DNA of 64,000 nt, from positions 620,001 through 684,000 of the forward strand of contig NZ_JAIUCZ020000001.1 in NCBI RefSeq assembly GCF_020176955.2, read 5' to 3'. Under the pieces are notes generated by a model that ran no database searches, had not been told where the DNA came from, and saw only the letters and a program-made list of their open reading frames with translations. The stretch's first letter is position 1, and each line of letters opens with the position of its first letter. Positions 36,866 to 44,599 of the stretch are shown here, piece after piece. This DNA is from Nocardia sp. alder85J (GTDB lineage Bacteria > Actinomycetota > Actinomycetes > Mycobacteriales > Mycobacteriaceae). The position numbers were made by a program, and so were the translations under genes.

Positions 36866-37543
36866 TCAGCGGCGCAGGAACTTCCGCGCCAGGTAGTTGC
36901 CCGCGAACTGAACCCCCTGCACGCCCGCCACGATGATGAGCGTGGCCACCAGCGTGACCTGCCAGTCGAAACGCTGATATCCGTAGACGAGCGCGAAATC
37001 GCCGAGGCCGCCACCGCCGACGGTGCCCGCCATCGCCGACATGTCGACGATGGCGATCACCACGAAGGTGTAGCCGAGTACCAAGGGCCCCAACGCCTCC
37101 GGGATGAGCAGCGTCGCGATGATGCGCAGCGGCCCGGCCCCCATGGACCGGGCCGCCTCGATCACGCCCGGATCGACGGTCACCAGATTCTGCTCGACGA
37201 TGCGGGCGATCCCGAACGAGGCGGCCACGATCATCACGAACGCGGCCGCGTCGGTGCCGATGGTGGTGCCGATGACCTGTAGTGTCACCGGCCCCAGCGC
37301 GGCCAGCAGGATCACGAACGGGATCGGCCGCACCACGTTCACCACCACGTTGAGCAGCAGGTGCAGCGGAGCGTTGGCCAGCAGGCCGCCGCGGCGGGTG
37401 GCATGCAGGGCCGTGCCGAGGATCAGCCCCAGCACCCCGCCCACCACGAAGGTGAGCAGCACCAGGTAGATGCTGGTGCCGATCGCCTCCCAGAGCACCG
37501 GCCGCAGCTGGGTCCAATTCGTCTGCACGACAGCCTCTCTCAC
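36866..37543 (-). CDS. metI: Methionine ABC transporter permease MetI
   Basis: This is the membrane subunit of the D/L-methionine importer. The 225-residue protein has five to six helices and the permease-ATPase coupling motif EAARSMGAGPLRIIATLLIPEALG. The C-terminal MAGTVGGGGLGDFALVYGYQRFD is typical of MetI. GTG 37543 overlaps the metN stop as GTGA. Order metQ-metN-metI with overlaps at both junctions indicates one transcript. The mature product acts in the cytoplasmic membrane. Confidence 0.94.
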   Translation of the reverse strand: MREAVVQTNWTQLRPVLWEAIGTSIYLVLLTFVVGGVLGLILGTALHATRRGGLLANAPLHLLLNVVVNVVRPIPFVILLAALGPVTLQVIGTTIGTDAAAFVMIVAASFGIARIVEQNLVTVDPGVIEAARSMGAGPLRIIATLLIPEALGPLVLGYTFVVIAIVDMSAMAGTVGGGGLGDFALVYGYQRFDWQVTLVATLIIVAGVQGVQFAGNYLARKFLRR

Positions 37544-38565
37544 GCCTCGATCGATACACTGCCCGTGGTCAGCTCGGCGGCCACCCGGTCCACGGCCGCC
37601 TGCGGGCCGTCCAGGGCGAGGGTGAGACTGCCGAAGGTGCGGTCCTGCAACGAACTGACCCCGCCGTACACCACCTCGAACCGCACCCCGGCCGCGACCG
37701 CCGCGGCCAGCGCCGCGCCGACCCCGCGGCCGTCCGCGATCTCGACGGTGACCAGCCGCCCGGAATGCGTGGCACGCAACCGATCCAGTTCGTCGGCCGA
37801 GGGCCGGTCGTGCAGTACGGAATCCACGAACGACCGGGTGGGCGCCGCCTGCGGATGCGCGAAAACGTCGAAGGTACCGGCCAATTCGACGATCTGGCCG
37901 TCGGCCAGCACCGCCACCCGATCGGCGACCGCGCGGATCACGTCCATCTCGTGGGTGATCACCACGATGGTGACGCCGAGTTCGCGATTGACCTTGCGCA
38001 ACAGCCGCAGTACCTCGGCGGTGGTCTCCGGATCCAGGGCCGAGGTGGCCTCGTCCGCGAGCAACAGGGCCGGCGAGGTGGCCAGTGCGCGGGCGATGCC
38101 CACCCGCTGTTTCTGCCCGCCGGACAGCTGATCCGGATAGTTGCGGGCCTTGTCCGACAGCCCGACGAACTCCAGCAGTTCCGCCACCCGCGCCTTGCGT
38201 TCAGCGCGCGGCCGGCCCGCCACCCGCAGCGGATATTCGATGTTGCCCGCGGCGGTGCGGGAGCGAAAGAGGTTGAACTGCTGGAACACCATGCCGATGT
38301 CGAGCCGCAACCGCCGGATCCGCCGCTCGGACAGGCCGGTGATCGGCTGCCCCGCCACCAGCACCGTGCCGCCGGTCGGCTGTTCCAGCCCGTTGATCAA
38401 CCGCACCAGGGTGCTCTTGCCCGCACCGGAATAGCCGATGATGCCGAAGATCTCCCCGCGTTCGATGCGCAGATCGATCCCGTCCAGCGCCGTGGTGACG
38501 ATCCGGCCGACGGTGAACGTCTTGGTGACGGAACGGAATTCGACGGCCGGGGGCTCGGCGCTCAC
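37540..38565 (-). CDS. metN: Methionine ABC transporter ATPase MetN
   Basis: This is the ATPase of the methionine importer, 341 residues. Walker A is GYSGAGKSTLVRLI, the signature is QLSGGQKQRVGIARALA and Walker B is LLLADEATSALDPE. After the nucleotide-binding domain comes the C-terminal NIL domain (RLVTVEIADGRGVGAALAAA), which in MetN binds methionine and inhibits transport when the cell has enough. GTG 38565 overlaps the metQ stop. Confidence 0.95.
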   Translation of the reverse strand: MSAEPPAVEFRSVTKTFTVGRIVTTALDGIDLRIERGEIFGIIGYSGAGKSTLVRLINGLEQPTGGTVLVAGQPITGLSERRIRRLRLDIGMVFQQFNLFRSRTAAGNIEYPLRVAGRPRAERKARVAELLEFVGLSDKARNYPDQLSGGQKQRVGIARALATSPALLLADEATSALDPETTAEVLRLLRKVNRELGVTIVVITHEMDVIRAVADRVAVLADGQIVELAGTFDVFAHPQAAPTRSFVDSVLHDRPSADELDRLRATHSGRLVTVEIADGRGVGAALAAAVAAGVRFEVVYGGVSSLQDRTFGSLTLALDGPQAAVDRVAAELTTGSVSIEA

Positions 38566-39434
38566 CTGGCCCGCAGGCCCTGCTCGACCCCGGCCAGAAT
38601 CTGCTCCAGATCGGCCTGCGGGCGCTTCACCTCGACCGAACTGCCCTTGGTCGCCACGGCCCAGGCCTGCTGCACCTCCGGATCGTGGAAGATGTCGACC
38701 AGTTTCAGCAGGGTGGGGTTGCTCTTGTCGGCCGCGCGTACCGCGAGCACGTTGATGTAGGGCGCGGCCGCGGGATTGTTCGGATCGTCGGCGTACAGCG
38801 CCGAATGCGGGTCGATACCGGCCCGTTCCAGGAAGGTGTTGTTGATCACCGAGCCGTCGACGGAGTTCAGCGACAACGCCGTCTGGGTGGCGTCGACCGT
38901 GGTCACCTTCACCTTGCTGGCGCCCTTGTCGACGTCGGCGGCGGTCGGCTGGGCCGGGGCGCCGGTGAACTTCACCAGACCCGCTGCGGCCAGGACGTTC
39001 AGCGCACGGGCCAGGTTGGTCGGATCGTTGGGGACCGCGATCTCACCACCGGCCGGGATCTCGGCCAGCGACTTGTGTTTCTTCGAATACAGCGCCAGCG
39101 GAACGATGTACGTGGACCCGATCGGGGTCAGGGTGTCGTTGTTCGACACGTCGTACTGGCCCAGGAACTGGAGGTGCTGGAACAGGTTGACGTCGATCTG
39201 CTGCTGCGCCAGTGCGAGATTCGGCGTCTTGTAGTCGGTGAAGTTGGTGGTCTGCAAGGTGATGCCGTCGCGCTTCGCGACCCGTTCGAAGGTGTCCCAG
39301 GCCGAGTTCCGGTCGGTGGTGCCGATCCGGACCACGGATCCGGACTGCGACGAGCCGCCGCTGCCGCATCCGGCCAGGGCGAGGACGGTGGTCAGGATCA
39401 GGACCGGGATCGCCGGTACCCGTCGGAAATTCAC
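38562..39434 (-). CDS. metQ: Methionine-binding lipoprotein MetQ
   Basis: This is the NlpA/MetQ-family substrate-binding lipoprotein of the importer. The 290-residue precursor has a signal peptide ending in the lipobox LALAGC, so it is anchored on the outer face of the membrane. Family motifs include TNFTDYKTPNLALAQQQIDVN, FQHLQFL and GGEIAVPNDPTNLARAL. The start is GTG 39434, with GGGAG five bases upstream. That ribosome site lies in one arm of a long inverted repeat (39439-39486), suggesting leader-based control. Confidence 0.95.
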   Translation of the reverse strand: MNFRRVPAIPVLILTTVLALAGCGSGGSSQSGSVVRIGTTDRNSAWDTFERVAKRDGITLQTTNFTDYKTPNLALAQQQIDVNLFQHLQFLGQYDVSNNDTLTPIGSTYIVPLALYSKKHKSLAEIPAGGEIAVPNDPTNLARALNVLAAAGLVKFTGAPAQPTAADVDKGASKVKVTTVDATQTALSLNSVDGSVINNTFLERAGIDPHSALYADDPNNPAAAPYINVLAVRAADKSNPTLLKLVDIFHDPEVQQAWAVATKGSSVEVKRPQADLEQILAGVEQGLRAR

Positions 39435-39438
39435 TCGT

Positions 39439-39486
39439 GCTCCCGCGTGACGTGTCGAATGATGAACCCGACCATCACACGGGAGC
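39439..39486 (-). promoter_or_regulatory. Inverted repeat that could hide the metQ ribosome site
   Basis: Two 11-base arms (39476-39486 and 39439-39449) pair with one G-U wobble, enclosing 26 bases. On the minus strand the 3' arm contains GGGAG, the metQ ribosome site, five bases before GTG 39434. If transcribed, the stem would cover it. Whether it responds to anything is unknown; it matches no SAM riboswitch class I know. Confidence 0.45.
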
Positions 39487-39539
39487 GCGCGAGCCCCGGC
39501 AAGAATTCTGCTTACCGTGAGCGAAATCCGGTCGCCGCC

Positions 39540-40379
39540 TTACGGATTGGTTTTGACGACCAGCGTGCTGCACACCTTGTCGGCGAAGGTCTGGCGCTTC
39601 TCGTCCCACAGCGGCCAGAGATAGCCGATGTAGCAGGCGATTCCGTCGAGGAAGTGGGCGAGCTGCCGGACGAAGGCCATGCCGAAGCCGAGGAACTGCC
39701 CGTCGGCCTCCCGGATCAGGCTGATGCCGAGCACCCGCTTACCCCAGGTCTGCCCGGTCGTCCCCTCCTTGTAGATCAGGTAGATACCGATACCGAGCGC
39801 GGTGAGCCAGCCCAGCAGCACGAAGATCAGCCCGATCGCGGACAGGCCGCCGCCGCTGCACTGGTAGACCCCGTCGGAGTCGGTGCTACAGCTCATCGAA
39901 CTGCTGCCGATCCCGAAACCGATGCCGTACAGGACGGCGGCCGGGACGAAGGCGGCCAGTCCGTCGATCAGGCGGGCGCCCACCCGCTGCAACCAGCTGG
40001 CATACGGCAGGGCCGGCGCCCCGTACGGCGTGTAGCCACCGCCGCTCGGCGGATAGCCGTAGGTCGGCGGGGGCGTCGGGTAGCCGGGCTGTGGGGCGGC
40101 GCCGTAGCCCGGCGTGCCGCCGTAGCCGGGCTGGCCGCCGTACGGTTGCTGCCCCGGATAGGGCTGCCCGCCGTACGGCGGCGGCTGGATCGGCTGGGCG
40201 CCGCTGTCCTGCGGCGAGCCGTACGGCGGCTGCGCGGTGGGGTAACCGGGCTGACTCCATCCGCCGGAATTGCCGTACCCCGGCGGGGGCGGTGGCGGGT
40301 AGCCGTATCCGGGGGGCGGCTGCTGCCCGTATTGCGGTGCTGCCGCGTTCGGATCGTTCGGGTCGGACGGGTTGCTCAT
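39540..40379 (-). CDS. RDD family membrane protein with Pro/Gly/Tyr-rich N-terminus
   Basis: The first ~125 of 279 residues are a low-complexity Pro-Gly-Tyr-Gln-rich tail with PGYG and PPYGG repeats. The RDD domain follows: ASWLQRVGARLIDGLAAFV, with its Arg and Asp pair, three or four membrane helices, and TGQTWGKRVLGISLI. The final segment FADKVCSTLVVK is typical of RDD proteins. Such proteins are thought to be ion exchangers or membrane adaptors in actinobacteria. The start is ATG 40379. Confidence 0.9.
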   Translation of the reverse strand: MSNPSDPNDPNAAAPQYGQQPPPGYGYPPPPPPGYGNSGGWSQPGYPTAQPPYGSPQDSGAQPIQPPPYGGQPYPGQQPYGGQPGYGGTPGYGAAPQPGYPTPPPTYGYPPSGGGYTPYGAPALPYASWLQRVGARLIDGLAAFVPAAVLYGIGFGIGSSSMSCSTDSDGVYQCSGGGLSAIGLIFVLLGWLTALGIGIYLIYKEGTTGQTWGKRVLGISLIREADGQFLGFGMAFVRQLAHFLDGIACYIGYLWPLWDEKRQTFADKVCSTLVVKTNP

Positions 40380-40597
40380 CTGTGATTCCTCCGAAGGTCA
40401 TGGGGCGACGACGGTCAGCGCATCTATCGGAGTCCGACGTCGTGACGCAACCGTGCGGCAGGTGTGAACTCGTTGCCCAGTATGTCCGACTTCCCGCCGC
40501 CGGGACGGTCGAAGCGGCCGTATTGCCGTATTCAGCTGAATCGGCGGATCCGGGTATTCGATTTCCGGGTATTCGATTCTGCCGCGATGATGGTCGC

Positions 40598-41215
40598 GTG
40601 GACGACATCACATACGGGGAAACCCGGTTCGGGCTGCACGCGGCGGCGGAGTTGCTCGTCGCGGGACCGCAGTACCGGCGGTTCGGCACCATCCGGATGC
40701 GGGTCGTGCTCGGCGGTTTCGCCGGCACGAAATGGCCGATGTCCGTGATCGGCTCCGATCTGGTGTGGCAGGACGGCCGGATACCGCTGACCGGCAATTA
40801 CGCGGAGGTCGCCCGGCAGGCCGGCTTCGAGGCGCTGGCGCCGCCGCCGGGGGTGTACAGCGACGGCACCGGGCTGGAACCGGCGGAGCCGCTGGTCGTC
40901 GACCCGGCCGCCGCGACCTCGATACACGACTGGTTCGCCGTCGGGGACACCGCGCTACGGCGTTTCGCCGAGGAGCCGCCGACCCTGTGGCCGGAGCACT
41001 TCGATCTGGCGGCGGCGGTGGACCAGGTGAATTACGGTGTGTCACCGGGTGATTCGAACAATCCGGAACCATACGCCTACGTCGGCCCGTGGACGCCGCG
41101 AACTGGCGAGTTCTGGAACGCGCCCTTCGGCGCGATGCGGCCGCGCTCGGCGGTGCCGACGGTGGCGAGCCTGCTGGAATTCTTCCGGGAGGGCCAGGCG
41201 CGGGCGGCGGGCTGA
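40598..41215 (+). CDS. Conserved hypothetical protein
   Basis: No family is recognised. From GTG 40598 (VDDITYGETRFGLHAAAELL) the product is 205 soluble residues, rich in aromatic and Pro residues, with no signal peptide or membrane helix. Notable segments are FGTIRMRVVLGGFAGTKWP, SIHDWFAVGDTALRRFAEE and PTLWPEHFDLAAAVDQVNYG. The last two suggest a small-molecule-handling fold but prove nothing. The open frame continues upstream to 40091, where it is antisense to the RDD gene. It converges with ku, 14 bp apart. Confidence 0.75.
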   Translation: MDDITYGETRFGLHAAAELLVAGPQYRRFGTIRMRVVLGGFAGTKWPMSVIGSDLVWQDGRIPLTGNYAEVARQAGFEALAPPPGVYSDGTGLEPAEPLVVDPAAATSIHDWFAVGDTALRRFAEEPPTLWPEHFDLAAAVDQVNYGVSPGDSNNPEPYAYVGPWTPRTGEFWNAPFGAMRPRSAVPTVASLLEFFREGQARAAG

Positions 41216-41229
41216 CCCGCACCGCGGCT

Positions 41230-42225
41230 TCAGGCGCCCTTACGGGTGGGATGCCGGGTGGTCGACTTGGTCGCGGCCTTCTTGGCAGTGGCCTTCGCTG
41301 CCCCCGACTTGGCCGCCCCCGATTTGGCTGCCCCCGATTTGGCCGCCCCCGACTCGGCCGCCGCCGGTTCGGCCGCGCTCTTCTCGGCGGCTTTCGCCTT
41401 GGCGGCCTTCTTCGCCGGTGCGGCGGCCGGCGCGGCGGCGCGGCGCCCGGTGGCCTCCAGGCTGCGTTGCAGCGCCGCGACCAGGTCGACCACCTCGGCA
41501 TCCATTTCCGGGGCGGCGGCCGGTGCGTGCGCGATCACCGTGCCGGAACCGGATTCGATCGCCTCGTCCAGCAGCTTCTTCAGCTCGATCTGGTATTCGT
41601 CGGTGTACAGGCTCGGATCGAAATCGTCGGACATGCTGTCGACGAGTGTTTCCGCCATCGAGATTTCCTGGGGCCGCGGCGCGGCGACCCCGTCCAGCGA
41701 TTCGAAATCCGCCGCCCGCACCTCGTCGGGCCACAGCAGCGTCTGGAGTACCAGCACACCGTCGCGGACGCGTAACGCCGCCAGCCGGGTCTTCTGCCGC
41801 AACGTGAAATTCACCAGCGCCACCCGGTCCACCTGCGCCAGCGTCGTCGCCAGCAGCACATACGCCTTCGGCGTGTTGGAGTCGGGTTCCAGGTAATAAC
41901 TCTTGTCGAACAGAATCGGATCGATCTGATCCGAGGGCACGAATTGTAGAACCGGAATTTCGTGTTTCTCCGCGACGGGCAGCTTCGCGAAATCCTCGTC
42001 GGTGAGCACCACCTTGTCACCCTCGGGCGACTCGTACGCCTTGTCGATGTCGGCGTACTGCACGGTCTGCCCGCACACGGTGCACACCCGGTCGTACTTG
42101 ATCCGCCCGCCGTCCTTGGCGTGCACCTGATGAAACCGGATGTCGTGATCCTCGGTGGCGGTGTACACCTTCACCGGGACGTTCACCAACCCGAATGCGA
42201 TGGAGCCCTTCCAGATGGATCTCAC
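41230..42225 (-). CDS. ku: Non-homologous end-joining protein Ku
   Basis: Bacterial Ku binds DNA double-strand ends as a homodimer and recruits LigD. The 331-residue protein begins RSIWKGSIAFGLVNVPVKVY, the Ku signature, and includes VCTVCGQTVQYADID and SYYLEPD. The core ends near residue 255. A Lys/Ala-rich tail follows, with four SGAAK-type repeats (15-bp tandem repeats around 41296-41356), of the kind that aids DNA threading in mycobacterial Ku. The start is GTG 42225. A TACGAT box seven bases upstream suggests a leaderless mRNA. No ligD is in the window. Confidence 0.95.
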   Translation of the reverse strand: MRSIWKGSIAFGLVNVPVKVYTATEDHDIRFHQVHAKDGGRIKYDRVCTVCGQTVQYADIDKAYESPEGDKVVLTDEDFAKLPVAEKHEIPVLQFVPSDQIDPILFDKSYYLEPDSNTPKAYVLLATTLAQVDRVALVNFTLRQKTRLAALRVRDGVLVLQTLLWPDEVRAADFESLDGVAAPRPQEISMAETLVDSMSDDFDPSLYTDEYQIELKKLLDEAIESGSGTVIAHAPAAAPEMDAEVVDLVAALQRSLEATGRRAAAPAAAPAKKAAKAKAAEKSAAEPAAAESGAAKSGAAKSGAAKSGAAKATAKKAATKSTTRHPTRKGA

Positions 42226-42229
42226 ACAT

Positions 42230-42245
42230 TCGATCGTACTTTCGA
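42230..42245. promoter_or_regulatory. SOS (LexA)-like box between ku and endonuclease V
   Basis: TCGATC-GTAC-TTTCGA matches the actinobacterial LexA consensus TCGAAC-N4-GTTCGA except at two symmetric positions (5 and 11). It lies in the 69-bp divergent promoter. It overlaps the probable ku -10 box (TACGAT on the minus strand, 42233-42238). Confidence 0.5.
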
Positions 42246-42294
42246 CCGGTGTCCCCAGAGGAGGGCTCGACCCCGATTGTAACCTTGCGAAACG

Positions 42295-42969
42295 ATGCTG
42301 ATCGACGAAGAACTGGCCGCCGAACTCCCCGCCGACCCGGATGCCGCAGTGGCACTACAACTTCGGCTGCGCTCGCGAGTGGATCCGGCCGACCCCCGCC
42401 CACCCGGCTTCGAGACCGTGGCAGGCCTGGACTCCGCCTACGACGACGAGGGACATGTGGTCGCCGCAATCGTGGTGCTGGACGCGAAGACCCTGGAACC
42501 GGTCGATACCGCGACGGCCCAGGGCCACACCGACTTCCCCTACGTACCCGGCCTGCTCGCATTCCGCGAACTACCCACCACCTTGGAAGCATTGCGTCGC
42601 CTAGACACCACCCCCGACCTGCTGATCTGCGACGGCCAAGGCCTAGCCCACCCACGACGCTTCGGCCTCGCCTGCCACCTCGGCCTGCTGACCGGACTAC
42701 CGACCATCGGCGTCGCGAAAACCCTCTGGGGCCGATGCGGACATCTCGGCCCCGAGCGCGGATCGACCACCGACATCACCATCGACGACGAGATCGTGGG
42801 CCGAGCAGTGCGCACCCGCACCGACGTGAAGCCCGTCTACGTCTCGACAGGCCACCGCATCACCCTGGACACCGCCTGCACGGCCACCTTGGCCCTGACG
42901 CCGCGATACCGTCAGCCGGAAACCACCCGCCGAGCCGACCACCTCTGCCGAACGCTACTGAGAGGCTGA
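42295..42969 (+). CDS. nfi: Endonuclease V (deoxyinosine 3'-endonuclease)
   Basis: Endonuclease V nicks DNA or RNA next to deaminated adenine (inosine). The 224-residue product has the catalytic acids in VAGLDSAYDD (Asp46), VPGLLAFRELPTTLEAL (Glu92) and LLICDGQGLAHPRRFGLA (Asp113). The mismatch-sensing PYVPG wedge is present. The usual DGHG is DGQG here. A TAACCT -10-like box lies nine bases before ATG 42295, so the leader is very short. It is divergent from ku, sharing an SOS-like box. Copy B of the long repeat begins 7 bp after its stop. Confidence 0.93.
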   Translation: MLIDEELAAELPADPDAAVALQLRLRSRVDPADPRPPGFETVAGLDSAYDDEGHVVAAIVVLDAKTLEPVDTATAQGHTDFPYVPGLLAFRELPTTLEALRRLDTTPDLLICDGQGLAHPRRFGLACHLGLLTGLPTIGVAKTLWGRCGHLGPERGSTTDITIDDEIVGRAVRTRTDVKPVYVSTGHRITLDTACTATLALTPRYRQPETTRRADHLCRTLLRG

Positions 42970-42975
42970 ACCCAC

Positions 42976-43525
42976 CCCCGGTCACCAGTCCGCAGGCAAG
43001 GCACCCTCGAGCCCTTTCCCGCCGCACCCTCCACCCCGGTCACCCCCAAGCAGCCCCGGCACCCCCGAGTCCTCTTCCCACCGCACCCTTCAACTCGGTC
43101 ACCCCCGAGCGGCCCGGCACCCCCGAGTCCTTTTCCCACCGCACCCTCCAACGCGGTCACCCCCGAGCGGCCCGGCACCCCCGAGTCCTTTTCCCACCGC
43201 ACCCTCCAACGCGGTCACCCCCAAGCAGCCCCGGACCCTCGAGTTTCTTTTCCCGCCCCAGCTCTCCAACGCGGTCACCCCCAAGCAGCCCCGGCATTCG
43301 GCCCGCCCGCTGAGGGCCCGGTCACCACCAAGTAGGCCCAACGTTAATGTTCTCGGCCCGTCTCGATTCTGGACTGACGGAGCGGGGGAGCGAAGCGGAG
43401 GAGCGGAGGAGGGAAGAATCGAGACTGAGGGGCCGAGAACCCGCCGGAGCGAAGCGGAGGCCAAAAACACAGCCGGTCACCACCGAGAAGGCCAAACCCT
43501 CATCCGCAACCACACGCAACCCCAA
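42976..43525 (-). repeat. Long inverted-repeat block, copy B
   Basis: This 550-bp block is the inverted partner of 30691-31123. Its 58-bp tandem units are marked by GGTCAC at 42980, 43038, 43097, 43155, 43213, 43273 and 43320, and it holds a 92-bp hairpin element (43349-43440). It has two more 58-bp units than copy A. The endonuclease V-esterase gap (42970-43602) is otherwise C-rich spacer with no convincing gene. Confidence 0.85.
43349..43440 (+). repeat. 92-bp hairpin element, copy B
   Basis: Outer arms GTTCTCGGCCC/GGGCCGAGAAC and inner arms TCTCGATTCT/AGAATCGAGA pair perfectly around a 43-base centre beginning GGACTGACGGAGCGGG. It matches copy A in opposite orientation. Copy C at 31372-31463 has the same length and centre, with co-varying stem bases. 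Confidence 0.85.
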
Positions 43526-43602
43526 ACCACCGATCCACAACCCCACCCCCGTGCCCACAACCCAACACCCCCCGAACCACCGCCAAAGCCCGAACCCCCC
43601 GA

Positions 43603-44511
43603 TCATCCCCCCAGAGCCCCCGCCAACGCAGCAACCTGCGCAGCCCGGAATGCCTGCGCAACACCAGTTTTGGCCAACACTTCATCGAACCCGTGAAACG
43701 CCCCCTCGACCACCAGTGTGTCGCAAGCTACTCCACTGTCGGCCAACCGTTTCGCATAAACCAGATCCTCATCGTGAAACAAATCCAAGCTTCCCACACC
43801 CACCCAGGCCGGCGGCAGCCCGGACAGATCCTCATACCGTCCCGGCGCGGCCAGCCCACTGACCGTCGGCGCCCCCGCAGGCAATCCCGTATACCACTGC
43901 CACCCCAGCGCATTGGCCTTGTTGTTCCACAACCGGAAATGCGACTCGTCCAGATCGGTCCGCAACGCGGTCCGATCATCCAACATCGGATATGTCAGCA
44001 ACTGGAAAACCGGCCGCACCTCCCCACGCTCACGGGCAAGCAGCGCCAATGCCGCCGCCAGCCCACCCCCCGCACTGGCCCCGCCGATCGCGATCCGATC
44101 GGCGTCGACCCCGGCCTGACCGGCCAACCAGACCAGCGCATCGTGACAGTCGTGCAGCGGCGTGGGAAACGGATGCTCCGGCGCCAGCCGATAGTCGACC
44201 GAGGCCACCACGACCCCCAGCTCCCGCGCGAAATGCCGGCACATCCAGTCGTCCTGCGCCGCGCTCCCGATCACATACCCCCCGCCGTGGATCCACAACA
44301 GCGCGGCCGACAAAGGACCAGCGGTCGGCGGCGTGATCACCCGCACCGTGATGTCCCCCACCTGCTCCACCCGGACATCCGCCGGAACCCGGCGCGCGCC
44401 CAGCCCGGTGAGACCCCGGATCACCGGAAGCGACCACCGGCTCACCGGGCTGCGAGGCAGCCACCGGGCCGTTCCGCGGAGGTCGGGGTGAAAGGCATCG
44501 TTGCGCACCAT
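43603..44511 (-). CDS. Alpha/beta hydrolase, HSL-type esterase
   Basis: This is a hormone-sensitive-lipase-family carboxylesterase. The oxyanion motif is LLWIHGGGYVIG, the nucleophile elbow is GGASAGGG, the acid is in GSLDLFHDEDLVYA, and the base His is in VEGAFHGFDE. The ~40-residue N-terminal cap region precedes. I chose ATG 44511 (MVRNDAFHPD; 302 residues). The frame is open to 44613, but that would overlap the divergent FAH gene start. The substrate is unknown. Confidence 0.9.
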   Translation of the reverse strand: MVRNDAFHPDLRGTARWLPRSPVSRWSLPVIRGLTGLGARRVPADVRVEQVGDITVRVITPPTAGPLSAALLWIHGGGYVIGSAAQDDWMCRHFARELGVVVASVDYRLAPEHPFPTPLHDCHDALVWLAGQAGVDADRIAIGGASAGGGLAAALALLARERGEVRPVFQLLTYPMLDDRTALRTDLDESHFRLWNNKANALGWQWYTGLPAGAPTVSGLAAPGRYEDLSGLPPAWVGVGSLDLFHDEDLVYAKRLADSGVACDTLVVEGAFHGFDEVLAKTGVAQAFRAAQVAALAGALGG

Positions 44512-44599
44512 GGTGATCCGTTCGCTGGACAGCGTGTGGATTGTCCCATATTCGCCTGTAGCATGGAGCATCTTGTTCAGTCCGAGGAGAACCGATTTC

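Noticed and set aside
42976..43320. Tandem array as a possible CRISPR
   Set aside because: Units are contiguous 58-bp repeats with no unique spacers, and no cas genes are present.
43347..43862. Open frames inside repeat block B that look conserved between the two blocks
   Set aside because: The similarity is explained by DNA-level repetition; the hairpin and tandem units explain the sequence, and there is no ribosome site or domain.
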